This document shows, in pieces, positions 1 to 8,865 of a stretch of 10,403 bases of DNA. How positions within the stretch are numbered: position 1 is the stretch's first letter; each line of letters begins with the position of its first letter. Origin of the DNA: Poindextera sp035295705 (GTDB taxonomy: Bacteria; Pseudomonadota; Alphaproteobacteria; Caulobacterales; Caulobacteraceae); assembly GCA_035295705.1 (NCBI GenBank), contig DATGIN010000085.1:1-10403 (forward strand), given 5' to 3'. The translations under genes were made by a program, and so were the position numbers. A model generated the notes under the pieces. The model was not told the origin of the DNA. It searched no databases and saw only the letters and a list, made by a program, of their open reading frames with translations.

Positions 1-212
1 CCCCGGGAAGCCGGGGGCGAGAAAGGGAATGCGGTGAGGAGCCTCGGCTCCAAGGCCGCGCTGTGCCCGCAACTGTAAGCGGCGAGGACCCGCGTCCGTC
101 CCGCGCTTTGGCCGCATCTCGCGGCCGCAGCGCGGCGCCACTGGGGCTTTGGCCCTGGGAAGGCGAGGGGCGCGAGCATCCGTTTGAGCCGCGAGTCAGG
201 AGACCTGCCGTC
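1..212 (+). promoter_or_regulatory. Cobalamin (adenosylcobalamin) riboswitch, 5' end truncated
   Basis: This is the aptamer of a class-I cobalamin riboswitch in the leader of the B12 receptor gene. Visible conserved blocks, in order, are: a P2-like hairpin CCCCGG/CCGGGG at 1-16; AAAGGGAA followed by GCGGTG (about 23-36); the core GCCCGCAACTGTAAGCGG (about 65-82); the B12 box halves GCCACTGG (137-144) and TGGGAAGGC (156-164); and the 3' signature GAGTCAGGAGACCTGCC (192-208). The usual GGTGCC-type 5' strand should lie just left of base 1, so the element is cut by the window edge, and its promoter is outside. In this family, binding of a cobalamin lowers expression of the downstream uptake gene; that applies here by inference from its position before a BtuB-like receptor. 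Confidence 0.93.
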
Positions 213-259
213 CGCCGTCGCTCGTCCGGGGTCCGGGACCAGACCCAAGGCGCGGGGAA

Positions 260-281
260 ACGGCCCGGCTTGTCGGGCCGT
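260..281 (+). promoter_or_regulatory. Leader hairpin between riboswitch and btuB (possible expression-platform element)
   Basis: ACGGCCCG (260-267) and CGGGCCGT (274-281) form a perfect 8-bp GC-rich stem with a six-base loop, GCTTGT. It sits about 50 bases after the aptamer and about 90 before the receptor start codon. No run of T follows, so it is not a canonical intrinsic terminator. It could be part of the riboswitch expression platform or simply a stable leader stem. The rest of 213-371 shows no gene that I can support; a purine-rich ribosome-binding stretch, AAGGAAAGGA, lies at 352-361. Confidence 0.4.
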
Positions 282-371
282 CCGTCGCAGCGGCTAACGA
301 CCGCCGCTGCGCTTTCCAACGAGACCCACTGAGGCAAGGCGCACCCGGTCCAAGGAAAGGACGGACGCGCC

Positions 372-2243
372 ATGGGACGCGCAAGCAAGACTTTCATCGC
401 CTCGGCCGCCATCGCGGCCGGGCTGGCCGGCGCCGCACACGCGCAGGAGGCCGCCAACCCCAACGTGGTGGTCACCGCCGAGCGCACGCCGGCGACGACG
501 CTGGCCGAAACGCCGGACGCCTACGTCATCACCAGCGACGACATCCAGGCCGTGCAGGCCATCTTCGCCGCCGACGTGCTGACCATGGCCCCGGGCGTCA
601 GCCTGAGCGCCACGGGCCCGTTCGGCGGCGTCACCGGCGTCTCCATTCGCGGCGCGACCGCCGACAAGACGCTGGTGCTGGTCGACGGCGTCCCGGTGAA
701 CGACGCCTCGCAGCCGGAGGGTGGCTTCGACTTCGGCCCGCTCGACCTGGGCGACGTTGCGAAGATCGAGGTGCTGACGGGACCGCAAGGGGCGCTCTGG
801 GGGTCCGACGCCATCGGCGGGGTGATCGCCATCACCACCGCCGAGCCGAAGGGGGTCAGCCTCGAGGCCGAGGGCGGCTCGCTCGACACGTGGCGGGGGG
901 TGGCGCAGGCCGGCGTCAGCACGCCGACCTGGGCGCTTGGCGTGAGCGCGGCGGGCTTCTCCACCGCCGGCGTCTCGGCCGCCGACACGCGCAACAACTA
1001 CGCCCGCTTCGGGCTTCCGGGCTTGCGCAATATCGAGCCCGACGCCGACGCCGAGACGACGCTCGACGTGCGCGGGCGCTGGACGCCGTCTGACGCCGTC
1101 TCACTCGATGCCCAGGTTCGCTGGAACCACGCGCGGACCGACATCGACGGCTTCCCACCGCCGCTCTTCGTGCTGGCCGACACCAACGACGTGCAGGTTT
1201 CGGACAGCGTGGAGGCGTTCGCGCGCGCCCGTATCCGAGGGCCCTGGGGCCTGCAGAACGAACTCAGCGTCTCGAGCTACGACCTCGAGCGCGGCGACCA
1301 CGGCGAGTCCGGGGCCTTCGGCTTCGACGCCCGGCGGCAGGTCTACCGATGGACGGTGGCCAAGGGGGCGGAGAGCGACCCGCTGTCCGCCGTCGTCGGC
1401 GTCGAGCGCGAGAACACCACAGCCAACCTCTCGAGCGGCGCGCGCTTCGACCTCGGCGCGACCTCGGCCTTTGCGCTCGCACGGGCGCGGCCGCTGGCGG
1501 GGCTGAGCGTGCTGGCGGGCGTCCGCTACGACGCGCCCGACCGGTTCCGCGCGCAGACGACGGTCCGGCTCGGCGCCACCTACGCCCTGCCGGCCGGGTT
1601 CAGCCTGCAGGCCTCGTTCGACCAGGGCTTCAAGACGCCGACGATCAGCGAGACCGCGTGCGACTTCTGTTTCGCGCCGCGCGTGGCCCTGCGGCCGGAG
1701 CACGCCCAGGGTTACGACGGCGGCGTTGGCTGGCGCTCGCCGGACGGTCGCGTCTTTGCGCGCGCGGTCGCCTACGCGCTCGATGTCACCGACGAGATCG
1801 CCTTCGTCGACGGACGCTACATCAACATCGCCCGCGCCCGCTCGCGCGGCGTCGAGGTGGAGGGCGAGGCGGCGCTCGGATGGGGCTTTCGCCTGCGCGG
1901 AACCTACAGCTACACCGACGCGATCGACGCCACGACGCACGTGAACTTGCGCCGCGTGCCGCTGAACAGCGGTTCGGCCGAGATGTTCTGGAAGCACGGG
2001 AAGCTCGACGCCGCCCTGAGCGTCCGCACGGAGGGCGTAGACCTCGACACCGACCTGGACGGATTCACCCCGGTGGTCCGCCCCGGCTTCGTGGTCGCGG
2101 ACCTCGCCGGCGGCTATGCGCTGAATTCGCACGTGCGGCTGACGGCGCGGATCTCCAACCTGGCCGACGCCCGTTACGAGCAGGCGTTCGGCTTTGGCGC
2201 TGCGGGCCGCACGTTTCTGCTCGGGTTGCGGCTGAACGACTAG
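372..2243 (+). CDS. btuB: TonB-dependent outer membrane vitamin B12 receptor, BtuB-like
   Basis: This is an outer-membrane beta-barrel transporter, 623 aa, predicted to import cobalamin using energy passed from TonB-ExbBD. Residues 1-24 form a signal peptide ending AHA|QE. A TonB-box-like VVVTAER follows at about 32-38. The plug domain (about 45-160) carries the typical motifs SIRG, LVLVDGVPVN, IEVLTGPQGALWGSDAIGGVI. The remainder is the barrel, with the family motif GFKTPTISE near 422-428 and a NLADARYEQAFGF end region. The ATG at 372 is supported by AAGGAAAGGA ten bases upstream and by the signal peptide. The upstream cobalamin riboswitch is the main reason for calling BtuB rather than a generic siderophore receptor. 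Odd points: the only two cysteines form a CxxC (430/433) in a barrel loop, and the protein ends in LND rather than the usual terminal Phe/Trp. Substrate is inferred. Confidence 0.9.
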   Translation: MGRASKTFIASAAIAAGLAGAAHAQEAANPNVVVTAERTPATTLAETPDAYVITSDDIQAVQAIFAADVLTMAPGVSLSATGPFGGVTGVSIRGATADKTLVLVDGVPVNDASQPEGGFDFGPLDLGDVAKIEVLTGPQGALWGSDAIGGVIAITTAEPKGVSLEAEGGSLDTWRGVAQAGVSTPTWALGVSAAGFSTAGVSAADTRNNYARFGLPGLRNIEPDADAETTLDVRGRWTPSDAVSLDAQVRWNHARTDIDGFPPPLFVLADTNDVQVSDSVEAFARARIRGPWGLQNELSVSSYDLERGDHGESGAFGFDARRQVYRWTVAKGAESDPLSAVVGVERENTTANLSSGARFDLGATSAFALARARPLAGLSVLAGVRYDAPDRFRAQTTVRLGATYALPAGFSLQASFDQGFKTPTISETACDFCFAPRVALRPEHAQGYDGGVGWRSPDGRVFARAVAYALDVTDEIAFVDGRYINIARARSRGVEVEGEAALGWGFRLRGTYSYTDAIDATTHVNLRRVPLNSGSAEMFWKHGKLDAALSVRTEGVDLDTDLDGFTPVVRPGFVVADLAGGYALNSHVRLTARISNLADARYEQAFGFGAAGRTFLLGLRLND

Positions 2244-2320
2244 TCGCCGAATGCGCGCAATCGCCTGAGCGGCAACGGTTTGTTCGCGATGTTCGGGTAG
2301 GCAGGGGCGCTTCGCCCGCA

Positions 2321-2327
2321 GAAAGGG
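2321..2327 (+). promoter_or_regulatory. Ribosome binding site deciding a GTG start for the MHYT kinase
   Basis: GAAAGGG lies 11 bases before the GTG at 2339. The same frame is open far upstream, inside the receptor gene, so the start must be chosen by signal and homology. Translation from this GTG begins VFRVLTC, which matches the usual N-terminus of MHYT-domain proteins, where the first helix starts almost at once. A small GGGCG/CGCCC hairpin (2305-2317) lies just before this site. Confidence 0.55.
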
Positions 2328-2338
2328 CCGCCCGGCTC

Positions 2339-4624
<2,286 letters not shown>

Positions 4625-4722
4625 ACCACCGGGCCTCGACGGCGGCGCCAGTCGCGCGCGCCTTGCGCAACGAGCTTCGCCGTCGCTAGCATTCGGGGTC
4701 ACGCGCGAGGCGGGAATCCCCC

Positions 4723-5088
4723 ATGCCCGATCCCATCGTCTTCTTCGACATCGCCGGGCCCGACCTCGCGCACCAGGCCGCGTTCTACCGCGCGGTGTTC
4801 GGCTGGGAGATCGGCGCCGACGGCCGCACGCAGGCGCCGGTGCAGTCGCCGCTGCCGGGGCTGCTCCGCGTCGAGCCGCCAGAGCAGGGTCCCGCCACGG
4901 AGCGCCTGCTGTACATCGGGGTGGCGGACATCAACGCGACGCTCGCGAAGATCGTCGCCGAGGGCGGGTCGGTCGTCTTTCCGCGCTACGAGGTCCCGGG
5001 CGTGGTGATCCTCGCCCTCTTCACCGACCCGGCGGGAAATCGCACCGGACTGGTGGAGATGGACGGCGCGCGCCCCCGCGTCCCTTAG
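4723..5088 (+). CDS. VOC (glyoxalase/bleomycin-resistance fold) family protein
   Basis: A small cytosolic protein of 121 aa, the normal length for a one-domain VOC protein (two beta-alpha-beta-beta-beta modules). The first module has FFDIAGPDLAHQAAFYRAVFGWEI, a typical strand plus helix. The second has LYIGVADINATLAKIVAEGG, and then the hallmark FTDPAGNRTGLVE near the C-terminus. The usual metal-binding His/Glu positions are mostly absent: the only His is in the first helix, and Glu of GLVE is the one ligand candidate. It therefore looks like a non-metal or divergent member, and no substrate can be assigned. The ATG at 4723 follows a weak GGCGGGAA. It stands 98 bp after the kinase gene; that gap holds only a loose 8-bp inverted repeat and no clear terminator. 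Its stop overlaps the stop of the convergent TetR gene. Confidence 0.85.
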   Translation: MPDPIVFFDIAGPDLAHQAAFYRAVFGWEIGADGRTQAPVQSPLPGLLRVEPPEQGPATERLLYIGVADINATLAKIVAEGGSVVFPRYEVPGVVILALFTDPAGNRTGLVEMDGARPRVP

Positions 5089-5651
5089 GCGCTCGCCGAG
5101 GAGAGCCCCCGCACCGCTTCGAACGCGCGCGCCAGGTGGACGTCGAGGCCCGTCGCCGGGTCGCTGGCCCATGTGCGCGCGGCGTGGCTGAAGGCCGCCA
5201 TGCCCACCTGGGCCGCCAGTGTGGCGACGCCTTGCTCGACCCCGCGGCGGCGGAGGCCGTCGGCGAGCGCGGCGATCAAGCCCGCCGTCTTGGTCAGGAC
5301 GCGCTCTTGCAAGGCAGGAGTCGCGGCGATGAGAGCCTCTCGCGTCTGGGTGAAGACTGAATTGCCCCGGAGCGTCTGCTCGGCAGAGCCGAATGCGAAG
5401 CGGAGCGCGCCCAGCGCATCCAGCCCCGCCGGCGCTGTCGCCACCGCATCTCGCAGGGCGTCGCGAAACGCTTCCTCGCCGTCGAACAGAGCCTCGCGCT
5501 TGTCTGGGAAGTGGCGGAAGAACGTGCGCTCGGTGACGCCCGCGCGGGCGGCGATCTCCGCCGTCGTGGTCGCCTCGTAGCCGCGTTCGCGGAAGAGATC
5601 CAAGGCCGCCTGGCGCAGGCGGCGGCGTGCGTCCTCTCCGCTTCGCGGCAT
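5085..5651 (-). CDS. TetR/AcrR family transcriptional repressor
   Basis: A 188-aa regulator of usual TetR length. The N-terminal DNA-binding domain (about 8-55) contains RQAALDLFRERGYEATTTAEIAARAG and VTERTFFRHFPDKREALF, a textbook TetR helix-turn-helix with the YFRHF-type ending. The C-terminal helical ligand domain is not recognisable beyond the fold. The ATG at 5651 is preceded on the minus strand by AAGGA about 12 bases upstream. The gene is divergent from an oxidoreductase, and two matching palindromes occupy the space between them, so it most likely represses both that gene and itself. The inducer is unknown; a quinone or electrophile would fit the oxidoreductase, but that is a guess. 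The gene ends sharing the bases TTAG with the VOC gene stop. Confidence 0.93.
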   Translation of the reverse strand: MPRSGEDARRRLRQAALDLFRERGYEATTTAEIAARAGVTERTFFRHFPDKREALFDGEEAFRDALRDAVATAPAGLDALGALRFAFGSAEQTLRGNSVFTQTREALIAATPALQERVLTKTAGLIAALADGLRRRGVEQGVATLAAQVGMAAFSHAARTWASDPATGLDVHLARAFEAVRGLSSASA

Positions 5652-5669
5652 GCACCCACACTATCCTTA

Positions 5670-5698
5670 TTGTCAGTGACTGTCGCTACGACTATAGG
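5670..5698 (+). promoter_or_regulatory. Predicted promoter of the oxidoreductase gene
   Basis: TTGTCA (5670-5675) and TATAGG (5693-5698) are separated by 17 bases, the optimal spacing for a housekeeping sigma factor. The -35 overlaps the left TetR palindrome and the last -10 base touches the right one, so bound repressor would block RNA polymerase. The expected transcript start, near 5705, would fall inside the right palindrome. The minus-strand promoter for the TetR gene must lie in the same segment, but I cannot place it with confidence. Confidence 0.55.
5672..5684. promoter_or_regulatory. Predicted TetR operator O1
   Basis: GTCAGTGACTGTC is an imperfect palindrome around G5678, with one mismatching position pair. 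It differs from the second site at only two of 13 positions. It overlaps the -35 of the oxidoreductase promoter and lies 21 bases upstream of the TetR start codon, where it could also control the repressor gene. Confidence 0.7.
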
Positions 5699-5710
5699 TC
5701 AGTTACTGAC
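5698..5710. promoter_or_regulatory. Predicted TetR operator O2
   Basis: GTCAGTTACTGAC is a perfect palindrome around T5704. It lies 26 bp centre to centre from O1, immediately after the -10 of the oxidoreductase promoter. The shared pattern of the two sites is GTCAGTnACTGwC. Position and symmetry fit binding by the dimeric regulator encoded next door. Confidence 0.72.
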
Positions 5711-5771
5711 ACAACCGCCACTTTTTCGTGGCCGCGAGGCTTTGGCGCCTGGCGACGGGCGCGTGCGCCCC

Positions 5772-5776
5772 GGAGG
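5772..5776 (+). promoter_or_regulatory. Shine-Dalgarno site deciding the oxidoreductase start
   Basis: GGAGG stands five bases before the ATG at 5782. The frame is open from a GTG at 5728, but that GTG has no such site, and the residues it would add are unlike the family. Another in-frame ATG at 5809 gives MRTLRFHAYG, closer to the family's usual N-terminus, but it has a poorer binding site. Confidence 0.6.
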
Positions 5777-5781
5777 CGAGG

Positions 5782-6801
5782 ATGACCGACGAACGATCCG
5801 GCGAAACGATGCGCACTCTTCGTTTCCACGCGTATGGCGATCCGGCGGAGGTCTTGCGCCTGGAGGCGGCGCCGATCCCGGGTCCGGGACCGGTCAGCGT
5901 CCGCGTGCAGGTTCACGCTTGTGGGATCAACCCGGCCGACTGGGCGCTGTGCCAGGGCCTGTTCGCCGGCGACCTGCCGCGCGGCGTCGGCCTGGACGTT
6001 GCCGGCGTGGTCGATGCGGTTGGCGTCGAAGCGGCCGGCGTCGCGATCGGGGACGCGGTGTTCGGCCCGGCCAACTATGCCGACCATGGGAGCGCCGGCG
6101 CCTCCGAGTACGCGATCCTGGACCACTGGGCGCAAATCCCACCCGGCCTCGCGATGGTCGAGGCGGCCGCCCTGCCAATGGCGGTCGAGACGGGCTACCG
6201 GAACATCGACTGGCTAGGCGTCAGAGCCGGGCAGACGGTGATGGTCAGCGGCGCAGGCACGACGGTTGGCTTCGCGGCCGTGCAGATGGCCCTCTTGCGC
6301 GGCGCCCGTGTCGTCGCGACGGCCGGCGACACTCTCGCCGGACGGCTCCGCGCCCTAGGCGCCGCCGTCACGCCGTACGGTGAAGGCTTGGTCGAGCGCG
6401 TCCGCCGGCTCGGCTGGACGCCAGACCTGATCTTCGACGCCGCGCCAGTCAACATGGCGCCGGACGCCCCGCCGGCCAGCGGCGTGTTGCCCGACTTGGT
6501 CGAGATCGCCGGAGGCGATCCCCGCCGCGTGATCACCTGCGTCGACTTCGCTGGCGCTGCGGCGCTGGGCGCGCGCAACGGCTTCGGCGAGGAGCCGGGC
6601 GGGCCGGGCGGAACCGTTCTGCGCTACGACGTGCTGGGCGCGTTCGCGCAACTTGCAGCAGAGGGCCGCTTCAGCATCCCGATCGCCCGTACCTTCGCCC
6701 TCGAGGAATGGCGCGAGGCGCTGGCCCTCAGCCTGAGCGTTCGCGCGCACGGCAAGCTCGTCATCGTGATGGGCGGACGGGAACACGGCCGCCGGTCGTG
6801 A
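5782..6801 (+). CDS. NADP-dependent quinone oxidoreductase-like protein (MDR superfamily)
   Basis: A 339-aa medium-chain dehydrogenase/reductase of the quinone oxidoreductase (zeta-crystallin) type, expected to use NADPH to reduce quinones or other activated carbonyls in the cytosol. The GroES-like N-terminal half has RFHAYGDPAEVLRLE, CGINPADW (about 47-54) and GLDVAGVVDAVG. The catalytic zinc ligands of alcohol dehydrogenases (such as the GHE motif) and the structural four-Cys lobe are absent, which favours the zinc-free branch. The Rossmann nucleotide-binding loop is VSGAGTTVG (about 155-163). The C-terminal end, FALEEWREALALSLSVRAHGKLVIVM, is typical. It is divergent from the TetR gene with two operators in between, so it is probably the main regulated target. 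The AI-2E family gene starts 44 bp downstream and may be co-transcribed. Actual substrate is unknown. Confidence 0.88.
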   Translation: MTDERSGETMRTLRFHAYGDPAEVLRLEAAPIPGPGPVSVRVQVHACGINPADWALCQGLFAGDLPRGVGLDVAGVVDAVGVEAAGVAIGDAVFGPANYADHGSAGASEYAILDHWAQIPPGLAMVEAAALPMAVETGYRNIDWLGVRAGQTVMVSGAGTTVGFAAVQMALLRGARVVATAGDTLAGRLRALGAAVTPYGEGLVERVRRLGWTPDLIFDAAPVNMAPDAPPASGVLPDLVEIAGGDPRRVITCVDFAGAAALGARNGFGEEPGGPGGTVLRYDVLGAFAQLAAEGRFSIPIARTFALEEWREALALSLSVRAHGKLVIVMGGREHGRRS

Positions 6802-6845
6802 TAGGGCTTTCTCGCGCGCCGACTTTGCGCCGTTGAAGGCCCACG

Positions 6846-7955
6846 ATGAGTCCAAAGCCCCGCCGGACCAGGACGCTAGACCGTCTGACCGTGCTGACCT
6901 ACGCGGTCTCCGCGATCGCGGTGATGCTGGGCGGCTTCACGCTCTGGGCGCTTCGCCACATCCTGGCCCCCGTCGCGCTGGCCGCGTTCCTGCTGCTCTT
7001 GATCGACGGCCTGGCGCGGGCCATCGCCCGGCGCATCCCGAAGGCGCCGTCGTGGGCGCCGCTGACGGCGGCGGTCGCGCTGATCGTCTTGCTGTTCGGC
7101 TCGGCGATCTGGCTCGCGGCCGACAACGGCGCCGCCTTCGCCTTCCACGCCCCGCAGTACGAACATCGGCTGAACCATCTGCTCAACCAAGCCGCCGGGC
7201 AGCTCGACCTTGGTCCCTCGCTGACGATGGAGGATCTCATTCATCAGGTGAATCCGGCGCGTTTCGTCGGGGCCGCCGCCATGGGCCTGCGCGACTTCAC
7301 CGAGGGCGCGATTTTCGTCCTCGTCTACCTCGCCTTCCTCATCGCGTCGCGACGCGGGTTCGGCCGGAAGGCCGCTTCGATGTTTCCCGACGCGAAGCAG
7401 CGGCGCGAGGTTTACCTGGTGTTCGAGCGCATCAGGACCGGCGTCGAGAGCTACGTGCTGGTGCAGACCGCGGTCGGCCTGATCATCGCCAGCCTGTCGG
7501 CGATCCTCATGACCATCCTGGGCCTGCCGCACGTGCTGTTCTGGGCGTTCATCATCTTCCTCGCCAACTACATCCCGGTGATCGGAGCGGCGGTTGGCGT
7601 CCTCCTGCCGCCGCTGTTCGGCCTCGTGCAGTTCAACGACCTTCTGCATCCGCTGGTCCTGCTGGCCGGCATGGAGACCATCCACTTCGCGGTCGCCCAG
7701 GTTCTGCAGCCGCGGCTGCAGGGCAGCCGGCTGAACCTCGACCCCGTGGTCGTCGTGTTCGCGCTGGCGTTCTGGGCCCTGGTGTGGGGCGTGATCGGCG
7801 CGGTGCTGTCGACCCCGCTCACCGTCATCGCCATGGCCATCCTGGCCGAGTTCTCCGCCACCCGGCCCCTCGCGGTGCTGCTCTCGGGCGACGGCAAGCC
7901 GTACGCCGACCTCGAGGCGGCGTCGCAGGACGCCGAGCGCGAACGGGGCCTCTAG
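6846..7955 (+). CDS. AI-2E (PerM-like) family transporter
   Basis: An integral inner-membrane protein of 369 aa, the usual length of the AI-2E exporter (PerM/UPF0118) family. Two hydrophobic helices lie in the first ~60 residues (AVSAIAVMLGGFTLWALRHI and LAPVALAAFLLLLIDGLA). A third follows at about 76-95, then a soluble loop. A block of about five helices includes GAIFVLVYLAFLI, the pore-region NYIPVIGAAVGVLLPPLFG (from N241), the LQPRLQGSRLNLDP motif and the FWALVWGVIGAVLSTPLTV signature. The ATG at 6846 is preceded by GAAGG six bases upstream. Some members export autoinducer-2; others act as ion/proton antiporters, so the substrate here is open. It probably shares the TetR-controlled transcript. 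Its stop overlaps that of the convergent aldo/keto reductase gene. Confidence 0.93.
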   Translation: MSPKPRRTRTLDRLTVLTYAVSAIAVMLGGFTLWALRHILAPVALAAFLLLLIDGLARAIARRIPKAPSWAPLTAAVALIVLLFGSAIWLAADNGAAFAFHAPQYEHRLNHLLNQAAGQLDLGPSLTMEDLIHQVNPARFVGAAAMGLRDFTEGAIFVLVYLAFLIASRRGFGRKAASMFPDAKQRREVYLVFERIRTGVESYVLVQTAVGLIIASLSAILMTILGLPHVLFWAFIIFLANYIPVIGAAVGVLLPPLFGLVQFNDLLHPLVLLAGMETIHFAVAQVLQPRLQGSRLNLDPVVVVFALAFWALVWGVIGAVLSTPLTVIAMAILAEFSATRPLAVLLSGDGKPYADLEAASQDAERERGL

Positions 7956-8827
7956 GCCGCGACCCAGCGGTCGGTTTCGGAGGTCGCCTCATCGTCCAGC
8001 GCCATGTCGTCCCAATCGAGATCGGGCGGCGGCTTGAGCGCGGCGGCGATGATGGCCTGCAGTTCGGCGGCGCTGGCCACGCCGACGAGTACGGAGGAGG
8101 CCTCCGACCGCGAGAGCGCAAAGCCGAGCGCGGCCTGCAAGGGATCGGAGCGGCCCTCGGCGATCATCCGCCGCGCGCGCGAAAGGCGCGACGCTGCGCC
8201 CTTGAGCGGCGACGGAATGCGGTCGGGCGGCAGGAAGAGCAGCCCCTGCAGGAAGATGGAGCGCATCTGCACCTCGACGCCCCACTCGGCGATCGTCGCC
8301 AGCGTGCCGTCGACCAGCAGGCGCTGGTCCAGCAGGCTGGCCGGGGCCTGGACGATGTCGGGCTTGAAGCGCCTGACGATGCCGATCGGATCGTCGGAGG
8401 CGAACACCGAGACGCCGACCAGCTCGAACAGGCCCTCGTCGCGCAGCTTCAGGAGGCGCGCCCAAACGTCCTCGCCATGCGGGCCGAACAGGTCGCCGGC
8501 GCTCTGCACCACGATGGCTTCAGCACGCGGCAGGTTCAGGCGCTGGAGCGTCGCGCGCGCCTCGGCCTCCACGAAGTCGGGGCCGCGGTCTCCCCGGGCG
8601 GTCTTGACCACCACGCGGAACCGGCAGGGCCTGGGCAACTGCTGGCCGACCACGTCCTCGGCGTAGATCGTCCCGGCGCTGGTGTCGAAGACCGTTAAGC
8701 CTGACCGGGCCGCTATGCTTAAGATCTCGCCGACCTCGGCCTCGGGAGAGCGGCCGCGTTGCGCTGGTGGGCCGCCGAGGCGAAATTGCGCCGCCCCGAA
8801 GCCGAGCTTGGAAAGCGATACGCTCAC
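7952..8827 (-). CDS. Aldo/keto reductase family protein with Gln in place of the catalytic His
   Basis: A TIM-barrel aldo/keto reductase of 291 aa from the GTG at 8827. Motifs include LGFGAAQFRLGG at the first strand, VFDTSAGTIYAEDVVG, VVVKTARG, FELVGVSVF and the closing SSVLVGVASAAEL. Three of the four catalytic residues are present (Asp48, Tyr55, Lys75). The position 33 residues after the Lys, where His is expected, is Gln108 (VVQSAGDL). The ending, LDWDDMALDD...DRWVAA, is usual for this subgroup. The frame is also open to an ATG at 8887, giving 311 aa. I prefer the GTG because family homology begins there and GGTGGGG precedes it, while the longer start has no ribosome site and would place a 14-bp palindrome in the coding region. 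Activity may be altered or lost. Substrate is unknown. Confidence 0.87.
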   Translation of the reverse strand: MSVSLSKLGFGAAQFRLGGPPAQRGRSPEAEVGEILSIAARSGLTVFDTSAGTIYAEDVVGQQLPRPCRFRVVVKTARGDRGPDFVEAEARATLQRLNLPRAEAIVVQSAGDLFGPHGEDVWARLLKLRDEGLFELVGVSVFASDDPIGIVRRFKPDIVQAPASLLDQRLLVDGTLATIAEWGVEVQMRSIFLQGLLFLPPDRIPSPLKGAASRLSRARRMIAEGRSDPLQAALGFALSRSEASSVLVGVASAAELQAIIAAALKPPPDLDWDDMALDDEATSETDRWVAA

Positions 8828-8851
8828 GAAAGAACCCCACCGGCGGCTTTT

Positions 8852-8865
8852 CGCCTGATCAGGCG
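8852..8865. promoter_or_regulatory. 14-bp perfect palindrome upstream of the aldo/keto reductase gene
   Basis: CGCCTGATCAGGCG is fully symmetric and lies 25 bases before the preferred GTG start, in the gap between this gene and the divergent xdhC. It has no adjoining T run, so it is more likely a protein-binding site or a 5'-leader stem than a terminator. If the longer ATG start at 8887 were used, it would instead be inside the coding region. The remaining gap to 8973 holds a TTGACGC (8937-8943), like a Caulobacter-type -35 for xdhC, but no convincing partner -10. Confidence 0.45.

Noticed and set aside
63..332. A small open frame in the riboswitch leader
   Set aside because: It runs through conserved riboswitch blocks, has no ribosome site or family resemblance, and is Arg/Pro/Gly-rich by composition.
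2282..2294. Possible alphaproteobacterial LexA box before the kinase gene (GTTC...GTTC)
   Set aside because: The two GTTC halves are five bases apart, whereas the alphaproteobacterial LexA site has seven between them.
4637..4685. Inverted repeat CGACGGCG/CGCCGTCG after the kinase gene as a terminator
   Set aside because: The loop is 33 bases and no T run follows, so it does not look like an intrinsic terminator.
4663..4692. TTGCGC-18-TAGCAT as a promoter for the VOC gene
   Set aside because: Both boxes match the consensus poorly, and such matches arise by chance in a gap of this size; I could not support it.
6833..8698. A 621-codon plus-strand open frame overlapping the AI-2E family gene and aldo/keto reductase gene
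   Set aside because: It is a frame-shifted shadow of both. The membrane-protein motifs occur only in the 6846-7955 frame.
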